This document shows positions 1 to 8,800 of a stretch of DNA of 64,000 nt, in pieces. A model generated the notes under the pieces. The model was not told the origin of the DNA. It was given only the letters and a program-made list of their open reading frames with translations, and did no database searches. The DNA lies in NCBI GenBank assembly GCA_003576915.1, contig QEVF01000018.1, positions 25,804-89,803 of the forward strand. Reading direction: 5' to 3'. The position numbers and the translations under genes were made by a program. Numbering within the stretch: the first letter of the stretch is position 1; every line of letters starts with the position of its first letter. Source of the stretch: Planctomycetota bacterium (GTDB lineage: Bacteria > Planctomycetota > UBA8742 > UBA2392).

Positions 1-767
1 AGCGCGAGCATGGTGCCCACGCCGCCGAGCCGGGGCCGCGCGTTGAGGTCTTTGGTGCCGCGCCGCGGGTCCAGCTTCTTGTCTTTGTCCATGGCGCCTT
101 CGGCGATGATGACGATGCTGTAATTGCGCTTGTGGACTTCGTGGCGGGTGCGCAGGCGCTCACAGATGGCATCGAGCGTGAACTCATGCTCGGGGATGAG
201 CACAAGGTCGGCGCCGCCGGCAATGCCGGCCTCGACGGCAATCCAGCCCGAGTCCCGGCCCATGGTTTCCACGATCATGACGCGGGAGTGGGCCTCGGCC
301 GTGGCGCGCAGGTTGTCCAGCGCCTGGGTGGCGACCTCGGCCGCCGTAAAGAAGCCCACGGAAAAATCCGTACCAACGAGGTCGTTATCGATGGTCTTGG
401 GCACACCGACAACAGGAAAACCGGCCTGGGCCAGCAGAGACGCGGCGGTCTGGGAACCGTTGCCGCCGATGGCAATCACGCCTTCTAGGCCTTGACGCGT
501 CAAGGCGTCCATGGCGATCTTCGCGTCGCCCTGCTTGAGGAACAGGGTGCTGCGCGCGCTGCGCAGTATCGTGCCCGCGCGCTGCACGATGCCCGCCACA
601 TCCTGCCGTTCGAGCTTGCGGACCTCGCCCTTGAGCAGGCCGTCCCAGGAGTCAAAGATGCCGAACACCTCGACCCCGTCGGCAAAGCCGCGCCGGGCAA
701 TGGTGCGCACGCAGGCATTGGTGCCCGGAGCATCGCCGCCTGAGGTGATGACGCCGATCCGTTTCAT
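1..767 (-). CDS. pfkA: 6-phosphofructokinase (C-terminus beyond window)
   Basis: Phosphorylates fructose 6-phosphate to fructose 1,6-bisphosphate in cytoplasmic glycolysis. The first 255 codons are visible; the rest lies left of the window. Visible motifs are the N-terminal nucleotide loop ITSGGDAPGTN (residues 7-17), GGNGS (101-105), PKTIDND (123-129, with the catalytic Asp) and MGRDSGW (169-175). Gly in the GGNGS position that distinguishes donors, together with Lys before TIDND, is the Gly/Lys combination known from ATP-dependent group III enzymes; PPi enzymes have Asp there. Asn replaces the more usual Asp of GGDGS, which is odd. The gene starts 10 bp after the gap stop codon and is probably co-transcribed with it. 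The 18-bp palindrome at 489-506 lies inside the gene. Confidence 0.93.
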   Translation of the reverse strand, partial: MKRIGVITSGGDAPGTNACVRTIARRGFADGVEVFGIFDSWDGLLKGEVRKLERQDVAGIVQRAGTILRSARSTLFLKQGDAKIAMDALTRQGLEGVIAIGGNGSQTAASLLAQAGFPVVGVPKTIDNDLVGTDFSVGFFTAAEVATQALDNLRATAEAHSRVMIVETMGRDSGWIAVEAGIAGGADLVLIPEHEFTLDAICERLRTRHEVHKRNYSIVIIAEGAMDKDKKLDPRRGTKDLNARPRLGGVGTMLA

Positions 768-777
768 GGTTTCCCGT

Positions 778-1806
778 TCAACGCAGATTCGCCGTCAGGC
801 CGTCCATGATCGCCACCTTGACGATCAGGTCCTCCACGCGCGTCGAGTAGCCCCATTCGTTGTCATACCAGCCCACGACCTTCAGGAAGTTGCCATCGAT
901 GACCTGGGTGAGTTCGCTGTCGAAGATACAGGAATGACTGTTGCCCACGATGTCGCTCGACACAATGGGATCGGTGCAATACTGCATGATGCCCTTGAGG
1001 TAGCCCGCGCTGGCGGCCTTCATGGCCTCGTTCACGGCCTCCACGCTCACGGCCTGATTCAGCTCCACCGTGAGGTCCACCACGCTGCCGTCAGGCACAG
1101 GCACGCGCATGGCCAGCCCGTCCAGCTTGCCCTTGAGGCTGGGGATCACCAGGCCCACGGCCTTGGCTGCGCCCGTCTCGGTGGGAACGATGTTTGTGGC
1201 GGCGTTGCGCGAGCGGCGGAAATCCTTGTGCGGCATGTCCATCAGGCGCTGGTCATTGGTGTAGGCATGCACGGTGTTCATCAGGCCGCGACGGATGCCG
1301 AAATTCTTTTCCAGAACCAGGGCCATGGGTGCGGCGCAGTTGGTGGTGCAACTGGCGTTGGAGATGATCCTGGCGTCTTTCGTGACCACCTGATCATTGA
1401 CACCCAGCACCACCGTGGCCTCGAGGTAGTCCTTGGTGGGCACGGTGACGATGACGCGGCGGGCGCCGCGCTGGAGGTGGATGTCCAGTTCGGAGAGTTT
1501 GCGGAACTTGCCCGTGCTCTCGATGACGTAATCGGCGCCGAGTTCGCGCCAGGGCAGCTTGGCGGGGTCCTTCTCGTTGAGCACCTTGAAGGGGTCGCCG
1601 TCGATGGTCATGGTGTCACCGCTGACACTGACCTCGCCGGGGTAGATGCCGTGAATGCTGTCGTACTTGAAGGCGTAAGCCAGCGCCTCGGGCTCGGCGA
1701 GGTCGTTGACGGCGACGACGTCAAACTGGCGGCGCAGCTTGGCGATGCGGGTGACGATGCGCCCGATACGCCCAAATCCGTTGATGGCAATCTTCGCAAG
1801 GGCCAT
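778..1806 (-). CDS. gap: Type I glyceraldehyde-3-phosphate dehydrogenase
   Basis: Oxidises and phosphorylates glyceraldehyde 3-phosphate to 1,3-bisphosphoglycerate with NAD(P). The protein is 342 aa from the ATG at 1806, close to the usual 335-340. An N-terminal Rossmann motif INGFGRIGR is followed by VNDL, whose Asp normally contacts the NAD ribose. The catalytic Cys153 sits in SNASCTTNC and the His180 base in NTVHAYTNDQ. A GTG two codons upstream (1812) is also in frame, but GGAG is spaced five bases from the ATG, so 1806 is preferred. It heads a gap-pfkA pair, and its promoter must lie in the 110 bp shared with the divergent DUF4416 gene. Confidence 0.96.
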   Translation of the reverse strand: MALAKIAINGFGRIGRIVTRIAKLRRQFDVVAVNDLAEPEALAYAFKYDSIHGIYPGEVSVSGDTMTIDGDPFKVLNEKDPAKLPWRELGADYVIESTGKFRKLSELDIHLQRGARRVIVTVPTKDYLEATVVLGVNDQVVTKDARIISNASCTTNCAAPMALVLEKNFGIRRGLMNTVHAYTNDQRLMDMPHKDFRRSRNAATNIVPTETGAAKAVGLVIPSLKGKLDGLAMRVPVPDGSVVDLTVELNQAVSVEAVNEAMKAASAGYLKGIMQYCTDPIVSSDIVGNSHSCIFDSELTQVIDGNFLKVVGWYDNEWGYSTRVEDLIVKVAIMDGLTANLR

Positions 1807-1881
1807 GGACACTCCGTGAGCGGTTTTCAGTGAACCGTTCTAGTCTTGCAGTGAATGCGCAATCCAGCGGTTTTTGGCAAT

Positions 1882-1908
1882 TGATAACTGATATCTGATA
1901 ACTGAAGA
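1882..1908. repeat. Heptamer tandem TGATAAC in divergent promoter region
   Basis: Three consecutive 7-base units (TGATAAC, TGATATC, TGATAAC) plus a partial TGA lie between gap and the DUF4416 gene. AT-rich heptamers of this kind resemble the short tandemly repeated repeats described in cyanobacteria. An operator function is also possible because both genes diverge from here. Confidence 0.6.
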
Positions 1909-1916
1909 TTAAGGCC

Positions 1917-2453
1917 ATGGGGGAGATCAAACAGGCCCGTCGCGTCACGCCCATCTGCGGCGTCATTTACCACGATGGCCGGGTGCTGGAGAATTCGTGG
2001 TGGGAGTTGGAAAAACTCATGGGCGAGGTTGTGCTGGAAAGTGAAGAGTACCCCTTTGACCTGACCCAATACTATTTTGAAGAAATGGGCGGGCCGCTGA
2101 AGCGGCGCTTCATCGCCTTTGAGGGGCCCTCCGATCCGGCCGAACTGGCCACCTGGAAACTGGCCACCAATTCCCTGGAAGAGCGCCTGACCAAAGCCTA
2201 CGCCGAGGAGATGGGGGTGGCGCGACCCATCAACCTCGATCCCGGTTACATCACGGGTGCCAAGCTGGTTCTGGCCACCACCAAGGACTTTGCCCACCGG
2301 CTCTATCTGCGCGACGGCATCTACGCCGAGGTCACCCTCAGCTACCGCGACGGACGCTGGCTCAGCCACGAGTACACCTTTCCCGACTTCCGCGACAGCC
2401 GCTACCACGCCTTCTTCAACAAAGTGCGCGAGCACCACTGCCGCCACAACTGA
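1917..2453 (+). CDS. DUF4416 family protein
   Basis: A 178-aa cytoplasmic protein without signal peptide or membrane segment. It matches the DUF4416 pattern along its whole length: a Tyr-Tyr-x-x-Glu-Met-Gly segment near residue 60 (QYYFEEMGG), Lys-Leu-Ala-Thr-Asn then Leu-Glu (about 81-88), ARPINLDPGYI, LVLATTKDFAHRLYL and GIYAEVTL. The family is found in Deltaproteobacteria, Planctomycetota and several candidate phyla; its biochemical role is not known to me. It starts 110 bp from gap on the opposite strand and ends 4 bp before the convergent zinc-ribbon gene, so the two genes have essentially no separate terminator space. Confidence 0.85.
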   Translation: MGEIKQARRVTPICGVIYHDGRVLENSWWELEKLMGEVVLESEEYPFDLTQYYFEEMGGPLKRRFIAFEGPSDPAELATWKLATNSLEERLTKAYAEEMGVARPINLDPGYITGAKLVLATTKDFAHRLYLRDGIYAEVTLSYRDGRWLSHEYTFPDFRDSRYHAFFNKVREHHCRHN

Positions 2454-2457
2454 CGCG

Positions 2458-3627
2458 TTACTGGCGGCGATTGAGGCGCAGGTTCCACGAATCCTTCAGC
2501 CAGGGGTTCAGCTTTTCGCCCTGCCCCTGCAGCCAGGCCTCCACCACCGGCTGAATGCTGTTGCCTTCCCCCAGCCAGATCATGCCCTTGATGGCATCGA
2601 CACACTTTTCGCGGGTGGCCTCGTTGTCGTGAAAAGGCGTAAGCAGGTCCAGGGCCTGCTTGAGGTCTTCGGCCGTGACATCGCCGGGAGGACCCCCGAG
2701 GGTTTCCAGCGCGCACAGCCGCGCCTGGGGCGATCGCAGGTAGGTCAACCAGGAAAGGCGCGTGAGATAGTCATGGCGGTCCTTGGCGCCGCCGCGGGCA
2801 TAGCTCATGGCCTTCTGCAGTCCGGGCAGAAGTTCGGGCCGCTCAATGGCGCAGGCGTCCATCACCTCCAGCACCATGTTGCGGTGGTATCGGTAGCCCA
2901 CGTCGAACTCGTTCTTCAGAAAGTTCATCACCCACTGGGCAACCTGCCCGCTGACGAACGTCAGACGGTGGCACAGAATCTGGGTGCACACTTCGTGATA
3001 GGTGCGTTCGCGCCCGATCGCCGTCTGGACGCCTATCAGCGCCTGCGCGGCATAGGCTTCGTCGCCGTTGCGCGAGGCCCATTCCGCAATGTCGAGCAAC
3101 AGCTTGACCGTAGCCGCGTCTCCCAGCGACAGAGCAAACAGCAGGCCGCGCGAACCGTTGAGCCGGAAGGCGTACTGCTCACCGGCGCGGATGACGCAGT
3201 GCTTGTCGGCCAGGTCATCGGAGCAGACCATCTTGCCCAGGATGCCGCACATGGCCTTGTCCAGCTCTGGCGGGGCCTCGAGCATGGCTTCGACGTAGGC
3301 CGCGATGTACTTGCGCATGCAGCCGGCGTGAACGTGCTGCCAGGAATCCAGGGCGCGGGCCATGGCCACGCGTACGGCCAGATCCGTTTCGTTCAGGATG
3401 CCGGCAACAAGGCGCTCGCAACCCCAGGACTCGAAAGCCTCCTTGGGATCGCGAGGCTTGTAGGGGGGCGCGACGCGCTCGAGATCGGGCTCGACACGAC
3501 GCAGGCGGCGCTCGACCTTGCTCTGGGTGCCGCAGAAGCTGCACGAGACGATGGCTTGAGCGGCCTGAAGCTCCAGAGCGGCGCCGCAGCCGGGGCAGTG
3601 GGCCCGTTCAGCCTGTGGGTCGGACAT
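2458..3627 (-). CDS. Zinc-ribbon helical protein, function unknown
   Basis: A 389-aa protein whose N-terminus carries two Cys pairs, CPGCG (residues 11-15) and CSFCG (29-33), which form a typical rubredoxin-like zinc ribbon. The rest is predicted to be almost entirely alpha-helical, resembling a HEAT/armadillo-like array, with no catalytic motif I can recognise. No signal peptide or membrane helix is present. It lies 57 bp downstream of an ECF sigma gene on the same strand and is likely co-transcribed, so it could be a regulator or effector of that sigma factor, perhaps a redox- or zinc-sensing partner; this is inference only. Confidence 0.6.
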   Translation of the reverse strand: MSDPQAERAHCPGCGAALELQAAQAIVSCSFCGTQSKVERRLRRVEPDLERVAPPYKPRDPKEAFESWGCERLVAGILNETDLAVRVAMARALDSWQHVHAGCMRKYIAAYVEAMLEAPPELDKAMCGILGKMVCSDDLADKHCVIRAGEQYAFRLNGSRGLLFALSLGDAATVKLLLDIAEWASRNGDEAYAAQALIGVQTAIGRERTYHEVCTQILCHRLTFVSGQVAQWVMNFLKNEFDVGYRYHRNMVLEVMDACAIERPELLPGLQKAMSYARGGAKDRHDYLTRLSWLTYLRSPQARLCALETLGGPPGDVTAEDLKQALDLLTPFHDNEATREKCVDAIKGMIWLGEGNSIQPVVEAWLQGQGEKLNPWLKDSWNLRLNRRQ

Positions 3628-3684
3628 GGAGGGATTGAACGCCGGGCCAAGCCGCTGCGCAAGGGCCAGCCGGGCCCGGGGAAC

Positions 3685-4254
3685 TTACGAACTGACTTTG
3701 GTGTCAGCGAGGCGCTCGCGCATGGTGGCCTTGGCGCGATGGAGCCTCGACATCACCGTGCCGATGGGCACCTCGAGCCTCTCGGCGATATCGGCGTAGC
3801 TCTCGCCGCCCACACTGTTGAGCAGCAGCACGTCGCGGAAGCGGTGGTCAAGGCTCTCGAGTTCGCGGCGCACGGGGCCCTCAAGGCTGTTGAGAAAGCG
3901 CTCGTTGCGCATGATCTGGTCGGGCGATTCGCTCTCGGCTTCGCTGTCCGCCTTGACTTCCTCGCCCAAGAAGGGCTCCACGGACGAGATCTCGACCTGG
4001 GGGCCCGCCTTCTTGTTGCGGCGGTATTGATTGACGAAGAGGTTGAACAGGATGCGCGCCAGCCACGCCTTGAGATTGGTGCCCTGTTCGAAGCTCTCGA
4101 ACTTGTCAAAGGCGTGGAGATAGGTCTCCTGGACCAGGTCCTCGGCGTTTTCAGCGTTGCGCGTCAGGTGCATGGCCTGGCGGTAGAGCACGTCATGGAG
4201 GGGCAGAGCTTCGCGGGCGAAGTCTTCCCTGAGATCTTTGAAGGTGGCAACCAT
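3685..4254 (-). CDS. ECF RNA polymerase sigma factor
   Basis: A 189-aa sigma-70 family extracytoplasmic-function factor. Region 2 spans about residues 18-85, including the core-binding stretch AEDLVQETYLHAF. Region 4 spans about 125-180, with ESYADIAERLEVPIGTVMSRL as the DNA-binding helix-turn-helix. An acidic linker (residues 95-115) separates them and no C-terminal extension is present. AGGAG lies six bases before the ATG. It sits between a tetR gene upstream and a zinc-ribbon gene downstream. A copy of the TetR operator lies 78 bp upstream of its start, which suggests TetR control in addition to any self-regulation. Confidence 0.92.
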   Translation of the reverse strand: MVATFKDLREDFAREALPLHDVLYRQAMHLTRNAENAEDLVQETYLHAFDKFESFEQGTNLKAWLARILFNLFVNQYRRNKKAGPQVEISSVEPFLGEEVKADSEAESESPDQIMRNERFLNSLEGPVRRELESLDHRFRDVLLLNSVGGESYADIAERLEVPIGTVMSRLHRAKATMRERLADTKVSS

Positions 4255-4331
4255 GGCGCTCTCCTGTTCTTGGGCAAACCTCGCCCACTCTTGTTGCTTG
4301 ATTGAATCCTCTGGTTTCCTGCACCAGTCGA

Positions 4332-4345
4332 ACAGACTGGTCTGT
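4332..4345. promoter_or_regulatory. TetR operator copy upstream of ECF sigma gene
   Basis: The 14-mer ACAGACTGGTCTGT, with palindromic arms ACAGAC and GTCTGT, is the exact reverse complement of the operator in the tetR promoter at 4970-4983. It lies in the 114-bp gap between tetR and the sigma gene. A second overlapping inverted repeat, ACCAGTC/GACTGGT, begins at 4324. I could not identify clear -35/-10 boxes here. Confidence 0.7.
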
Positions 4346-4368
4346 CTGGTTACTCCGAAAAGAAGAGA

Positions 4369-4956
4369 CTAACTTTCATCCAGGCCCAACATTCTTTCCG
4401 CCATCGACTGCGCATGACGCAACATCGCCACGTTACCCTGGGCGCGCGCGGCCATGAGACCGCCCGTCATCACAACTTCCAGGTCATCGGCGAGCCGGGA
4501 GCTTTGAGCACCCAGACCACGTTCCCGGCTGACCCGGGATACAATTTCCTCAAGTATCTGCCGCTGGCCAGACATGTGCCAGCCGATGACCTGGCGCACT
4601 TTGTCTTCGGCGCCGGGCACTTCAGCCAGAGTGTTCATAAAGGGGCAGCCGCGGAAGCCCGACTTCTCAAGCTTCTCAGCCTGGCAACGGAACAGCTCGC
4701 GCAACTGCTCACGCGGGCTGGAGACCTGGGACAGGCGCTGCCTCAGGGCCGCCATGGACTGATCATGGCTGCGCTCAAGGTAGGCAATGAGCAGGTCTTC
4801 TTTGGTCTTGAAGTGGTTGTAGAAGCTGGCCTTGCAGACGCTGGCCTCATCGATGATCTGATTGATGCCCGTGTCCTTGTAACCCTGGGAGTAAAAGAGC
4901 CTCGCTGCCGTTTCCAGCAGCTTCTCCCGAACGTCAGTCTTGGTGGCCGTGCTCAT
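4369..4956 (-). CDS. TetR/AcrR family transcriptional repressor
   Basis: A 195-aa one-component regulator. The N-terminal helix-turn-helix (residues 9-55) contains TAARLFYSQGYKDTGINQII and SFYNHFKTKEDLL, typical of the family. The C-terminal ligand domain carries FRGCPFMN (about 101-108), a Cys-containing segment seen in the LmrA/YxaF and NemR-like branch, which may sense electrophiles or small hydrophobic compounds. The palindromic 14-mer operator occurs in its own promoter and again upstream of the following ECF sigma gene, so it probably represses both. The mRNA is predicted to begin at or next to the ATG. The ligand cannot be deduced. Confidence 0.92.
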   Translation of the reverse strand: MSTATKTDVREKLLETAARLFYSQGYKDTGINQIIDEASVCKASFYNHFKTKEDLLIAYLERSHDQSMAALRQRLSQVSSPREQLRELFRCQAEKLEKSGFRGCPFMNTLAEVPGAEDKVRQVIGWHMSGQRQILEEIVSRVSRERGLGAQSSRLADDLEVVMTGGLMAARAQGNVAMLRHAQSMAERMLGLDES

Positions 4957-4990
4957 ACCGTAAGTATAAACAGACCAGTCTGTCTGTCAA
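4957..4990 (-). promoter_or_regulatory. tetR promoter with operator in the spacer
   Basis: Read on the minus strand, TTGACA (4985-4990) and TATACT (4963-4968) are separated by 16 bases. The palindrome ACAGACTGGTCTGT (4970-4983) fills that spacer almost exactly. Only six bases (TACGGT) separate the -10 box from the ATG, so the transcript should start on or beside the initiation codon. This is a textbook occlusion arrangement for autorepression. Confidence 0.8.
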
Positions 4991-5045
4991 TTCCCGTAAG
5001 ACAAAGAATCGTCGGCAGCGTCACGCCGCAGAGCAAAGCGTGATT

Positions 5046-5846
5046 TCAGGCATTCATCTGTGGCGCGGCAGAAGGAAACAACTCATCCAGCCGCTTGAAG
5101 GCAAAGCCGCGGGACCTGAGTCCGTCAATGATCATGGGAAGGGCCTCAAGGGTGGCGCTGCGGTCCTGTGTCCCCTGGAGTCCGGCTCCGTCATGAAGCA
5201 GCAGGACTCCGCCCGGTCTGGCCTTGAGGACCAGTCGGCGGGCGATGGCATTGGCGCTGGAGGACACGGCGTCAAAGCCCCTGACCTGCCAACCCACGCA
5301 GGCAAGTCCCAGTTGCTCAAGGACATCGCCCAGGGCGGGATTCTTGAAGCCGTGGGGCGCCCGGTAGAAGCGCGGACGCTTGCCGATTGCCGCCTCGATG
5401 GCCTCGCTGCAGCGTGTGATCTCCCGCTTCAATGTGGAATGAAGGCTGAAGTTGATGTTCCAGGCGTGGGTGTAGCTGTGGTTTGCCACGAGGTGCCCCT
5501 GGCGGTCCATGGCGCGCACCAATTCGGGATGAGCCTCTGCCCGGCAGCCGACCACAAAGAACGTCGCGGGCACCTGCTCACGCGCCAGGATCTCGAGGAC
5601 TTTGGGGGTGTAGTCGGGGTCGGGCCCGTCATCGAAGGTCAGGGCCACGGCGCTGTGGCCCGGAGCCCGATGCAGGGTGCGGGCCCAAAGGGAGCTGTTG
5701 ACGTCAAAGACGCCCCACGCGATGAGCCCCAGGGCCGCAAGCAGGATCAGGCCCGCCGCCAGCCAGGACCAGGGCGGGACCCCGAACCAGAGCGCTGCGA
5801 ACACGCCAAAGGCCGCAAGAACCTTGATGGCAAAAGCCTTGGCCAT
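5046..5846 (-). CDS. Membrane-anchored polysaccharide deacetylase (NodB domain)
   Basis: A 266-aa carbohydrate esterase family 4 protein expected to remove N-acetyl groups from a cell-surface glycan. Two hydrophobic segments (about residues 5-22 and 27-47) anchor it in the membrane. The NodB domain follows with motif 1 TFDDGPD (catalytic Asp and metal Asp), motif 2 NHSYTH (metal His pair), motif 3 RAPHG and motif 5 LLLHDG, so the active site looks complete. It starts 3 bp after the stop of the giant kinase gene and is almost certainly translated from the same mRNA, hinting that the kinase acts in envelope physiology. Confidence 0.9.
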   Translation of the reverse strand: MAKAFAIKVLAAFGVFAALWFGVPPWSWLAAGLILLAALGLIAWGVFDVNSSLWARTLHRAPGHSAVALTFDDGPDPDYTPKVLEILAREQVPATFFVVGCRAEAHPELVRAMDRQGHLVANHSYTHAWNINFSLHSTLKREITRCSEAIEAAIGKRPRFYRAPHGFKNPALGDVLEQLGLACVGWQVRGFDAVSSSANAIARRLVLKARPGGVLLLHDGAGLQGTQDRSATLEALPMIIDGLRSRGFAFKRLDELFPSAAPQMNA

Positions 5847-5849
5847 GGG

Positions 5850-8800
5850 CTACTTGGCGGAGAGGTGAATCAGCTCGCCGTCTTCCGTCCCGATCAGAAT
5901 CGTGCCGTCGGGCCCGACATAGCCCGAGCGCGGCAGGGTTTTCTTCTCGCGCTTGAGCATCTCGAACTCGTAGGACTTGTTCAGGGCCCCGCTTCGCGCA
6001 TCCCACACGGCCATGCGCTTTTCGTTGTCAAAGCCGATCAGGCGGCGGCCATCGGGCGAGAAACCCACGCCGCGCAACCACTCGCTGAGACCCTTGGCCT
6101 GCGCGGCGGGCTTCTCCGTCAGGTTGCCGGTATTCCAGATGCCGACGCCGTCAGCCATGTTGCCGGCCGCAAGCAGCCGGCCATCCTGCGAAAAGCAGAG
6201 ACGCTGGACCATGTCGTCGTTGGGCAGCGACATGGGCTTGGCCCGCTTGGCCACGAGGCGGCCGGCTTCAAACACGTTGATGAGCCCGTCATCGCCGCCC
6301 ACGGCAATCAATGAGCCTGTGGGGTCCACGGCCAGCGCATTGGGCTTGGGAATGCCCGTGGGGTTGCTGTCAATCTGCGACTGATTGGCCACGTTGTAGC
6401 GCACCAGGCTGCCGTTGCGGACCACCACATAAAGCACGCGGTTGTCCGTTGAGAACCCCAAGGCCGTGATTTCATCTGAGAGGGTCCCGAGCTGAAGCGT
6501 GCGCATGGAGCTGGCCGCCAGGTCAAACAACACCACGGCGCCGTCATTGTTGCCGCAGGCCCCCCACTTGCCGTCGGGGCTCACCGCCAGCGAACGGATG
6601 GCGCGACGGCCGCCCGTGCTCTCCCCGATGCGGCTGCCGCGCCGCAGGTTGTAGAACACGACCTTGCCCTCGCGCGTACCCAGGGCGCCCACCTTGCCGT
6701 CGGGCGAGGCCGCGACGCACTCGATGCTCTCGCCGACGTTGAAGGTCTGCTCGGCCTGGAGGTAGCTGCCGAACTGGAGGTTCTTCATCCATGTCGGCAT
6801 GCGTTCGATGCGCTTTTCGCGTGACTCGCCGGTGAGGCTTTCCTTGAGGCGCCGCAAGTGGTTCTGCTGCGAGAGTGTCAGCGCGCTGCCCAGGGCCGCG
6901 AGCTTGTCCGCCGCGGCATTGCCGGCGCGTTCGTCGCCCCTCTGAACAGCGTCTTCAAGCTGCTTGAACAGGTCCGCGACGTGGGCCTTCAACGATTTGT
7001 CGTGGTCGTCCCGCGCGCCCGAGAGCCGCAGCGTAAGCTGCTGCTGTTTGGGGTGGCGGGCCAACGGCAGGGACTCGGCGCTCTTGAGGGCGGCGTTGCT
7101 TGCCTTGTAGTCGAACTTCTCGCAGGCGTCTCGCGACTCCTTGAGGTAGCGGTCGAATTCATCTTCCACACCGCGGGCCCACTCATCGTTGGCCAGGCGC
7201 ACCTTGCGCTTGAGATCATCACTGTGCAGGGCGAGGCGCTCGGCTTCGTCGATGGCGTCCTTGGCCTTGGCGAAGTCCCCCTTTTCCATCAGGTCTTCGG
7301 ATTCGCGCAACTTGGCCACCACCGCCTTGTCCGCCTTGGCCGCCAGGGCGCTTTCCAGGTCCGCCACCTTGTCCCGCAGGGACTTCTCGACGGGCAGCTT
7401 CTTCAGCTCGTCAATGCGCGCCAGGGCGTCTCCGTAGGCGCCGGACTCAATGGCCTTCTGCGCGGCATCAAAGAGCGTGAGGTAGCGCCTGGCCGCGTCT
7501 TCTGAAAAGCGCAGCGACAGCCGCTCATAGCGGGCCTTTTCGTCGCCCTCGAGCGACATGGCCGAGGCCTTGTCCAGGCCGGATTTCGCGTTGTCGAAAT
7601 CCGAGGCGTTGAGAGCCTTTTCAACTTCGTCGAGCAGGGATTTGGCGTAGGCCTTCAGCTTCTGGGCATTCTGCGCCGTGAAGTCCGTCAGTTGCGTGCG
7701 CTGGTCGGAGCTCAGGGGCAGCAGCGAGGCTTTGTCAATGGCGGCCCCGGCCTCTGCGAACTCGTTGCGCGCCATGTGAGCCTTGGCCGCGGCCATGTAT
7801 TCGCCAAAGCGCTTGGTCACGGCCGACTCCAGGCGCGACTGCAGCGCGGCAATGCGGGCGGCAAGATCCGTGGCGTTGCGGGCGTCCTTGTCTTTCTCGA
7901 CGCGGGCCCGGGCGAGGTCAAGCTGGCGCAGGGACTCCTTGAAGTCTTCGGCTTCCAGCGCGAGGCTTGACTTGTGGAGGTTCTCCAGCACGTCCACATG
8001 GAGGCGATTTTCACCCAGGATCACGAGGTGGGTGTTGTTGTCCGGCAGCAGGCTGACCGTTTCGTCCAGCTTGAGCCTAGCATCCTCGAACTTGGCTTCG
8101 CTGCAGAGCTGCTGCACGGCGGCCACGCGCTCGGCCAGCTCTTTCTCCACCGTTTCGCTCAGCAGCTTCGCCAGTGCGGCGATGGCCTCCTTCTGAGAAT
8201 CAGGAATGCCCGCGGTTTCGTACTCGGCCAGGCGCTTTTGGGCATCGCGGTACTTCTTGTTGGAAATCTGCGCGCGGGTGCCGAAAACGCGGCCCTCCCA
8301 GACAACGGCCGTGCGCCGCTGCTGGACGGCGGCCTTGCGGGGTTCATCCAGCTTCAGGGCCAACAGGCGCAGCAGCAGAGTCTCGGCCTCTTCGTATTTC
8401 TGCGCCGCCGCCGCGTCGTTGGCGCGCTTGAGCAACACGTCATGGCGGGCCGTCAGGGCCTCCTGGGCGCCACGCAGGAGCTCTTCCTGCCGCTCGGCAA
8501 TCAACGGCCTGACGTTGTCCGGAATGTTGAGCCGCCCCAGAGCCTCGGCGGCTTCCAGCGCCGTGTTGAGCTGGGCATCGGCCTCGGCATCGGCCTTGAA
8601 CGCCTCCAGGGCCCGCTCCATACGGTCCAGCGCTTCGTTGGCGCCGAAGTAGGCATTCTGGCGGGCGTAGAAGGCTTCCAGTTCCTTGAGTTTCTCGCGC
8701 TGTGCGGCGCTGGCCTTGGAAATCTCCAGCAGGGCGGAGTCAAGGGAGCGCTTGGCCGCGCGCAGGTCATCGGTCGTCTTGGCGTTATTCAGGGCCTCTT

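Noticed and set aside
2257..4305. 682-codon open frame on the plus strand over the zinc-ribbon and sigma genes
   Set aside because: Antisense to three genes with strong domains; long opposite-strand frames are expected in GC-rich DNA and this has no ribosome binding site or motif.
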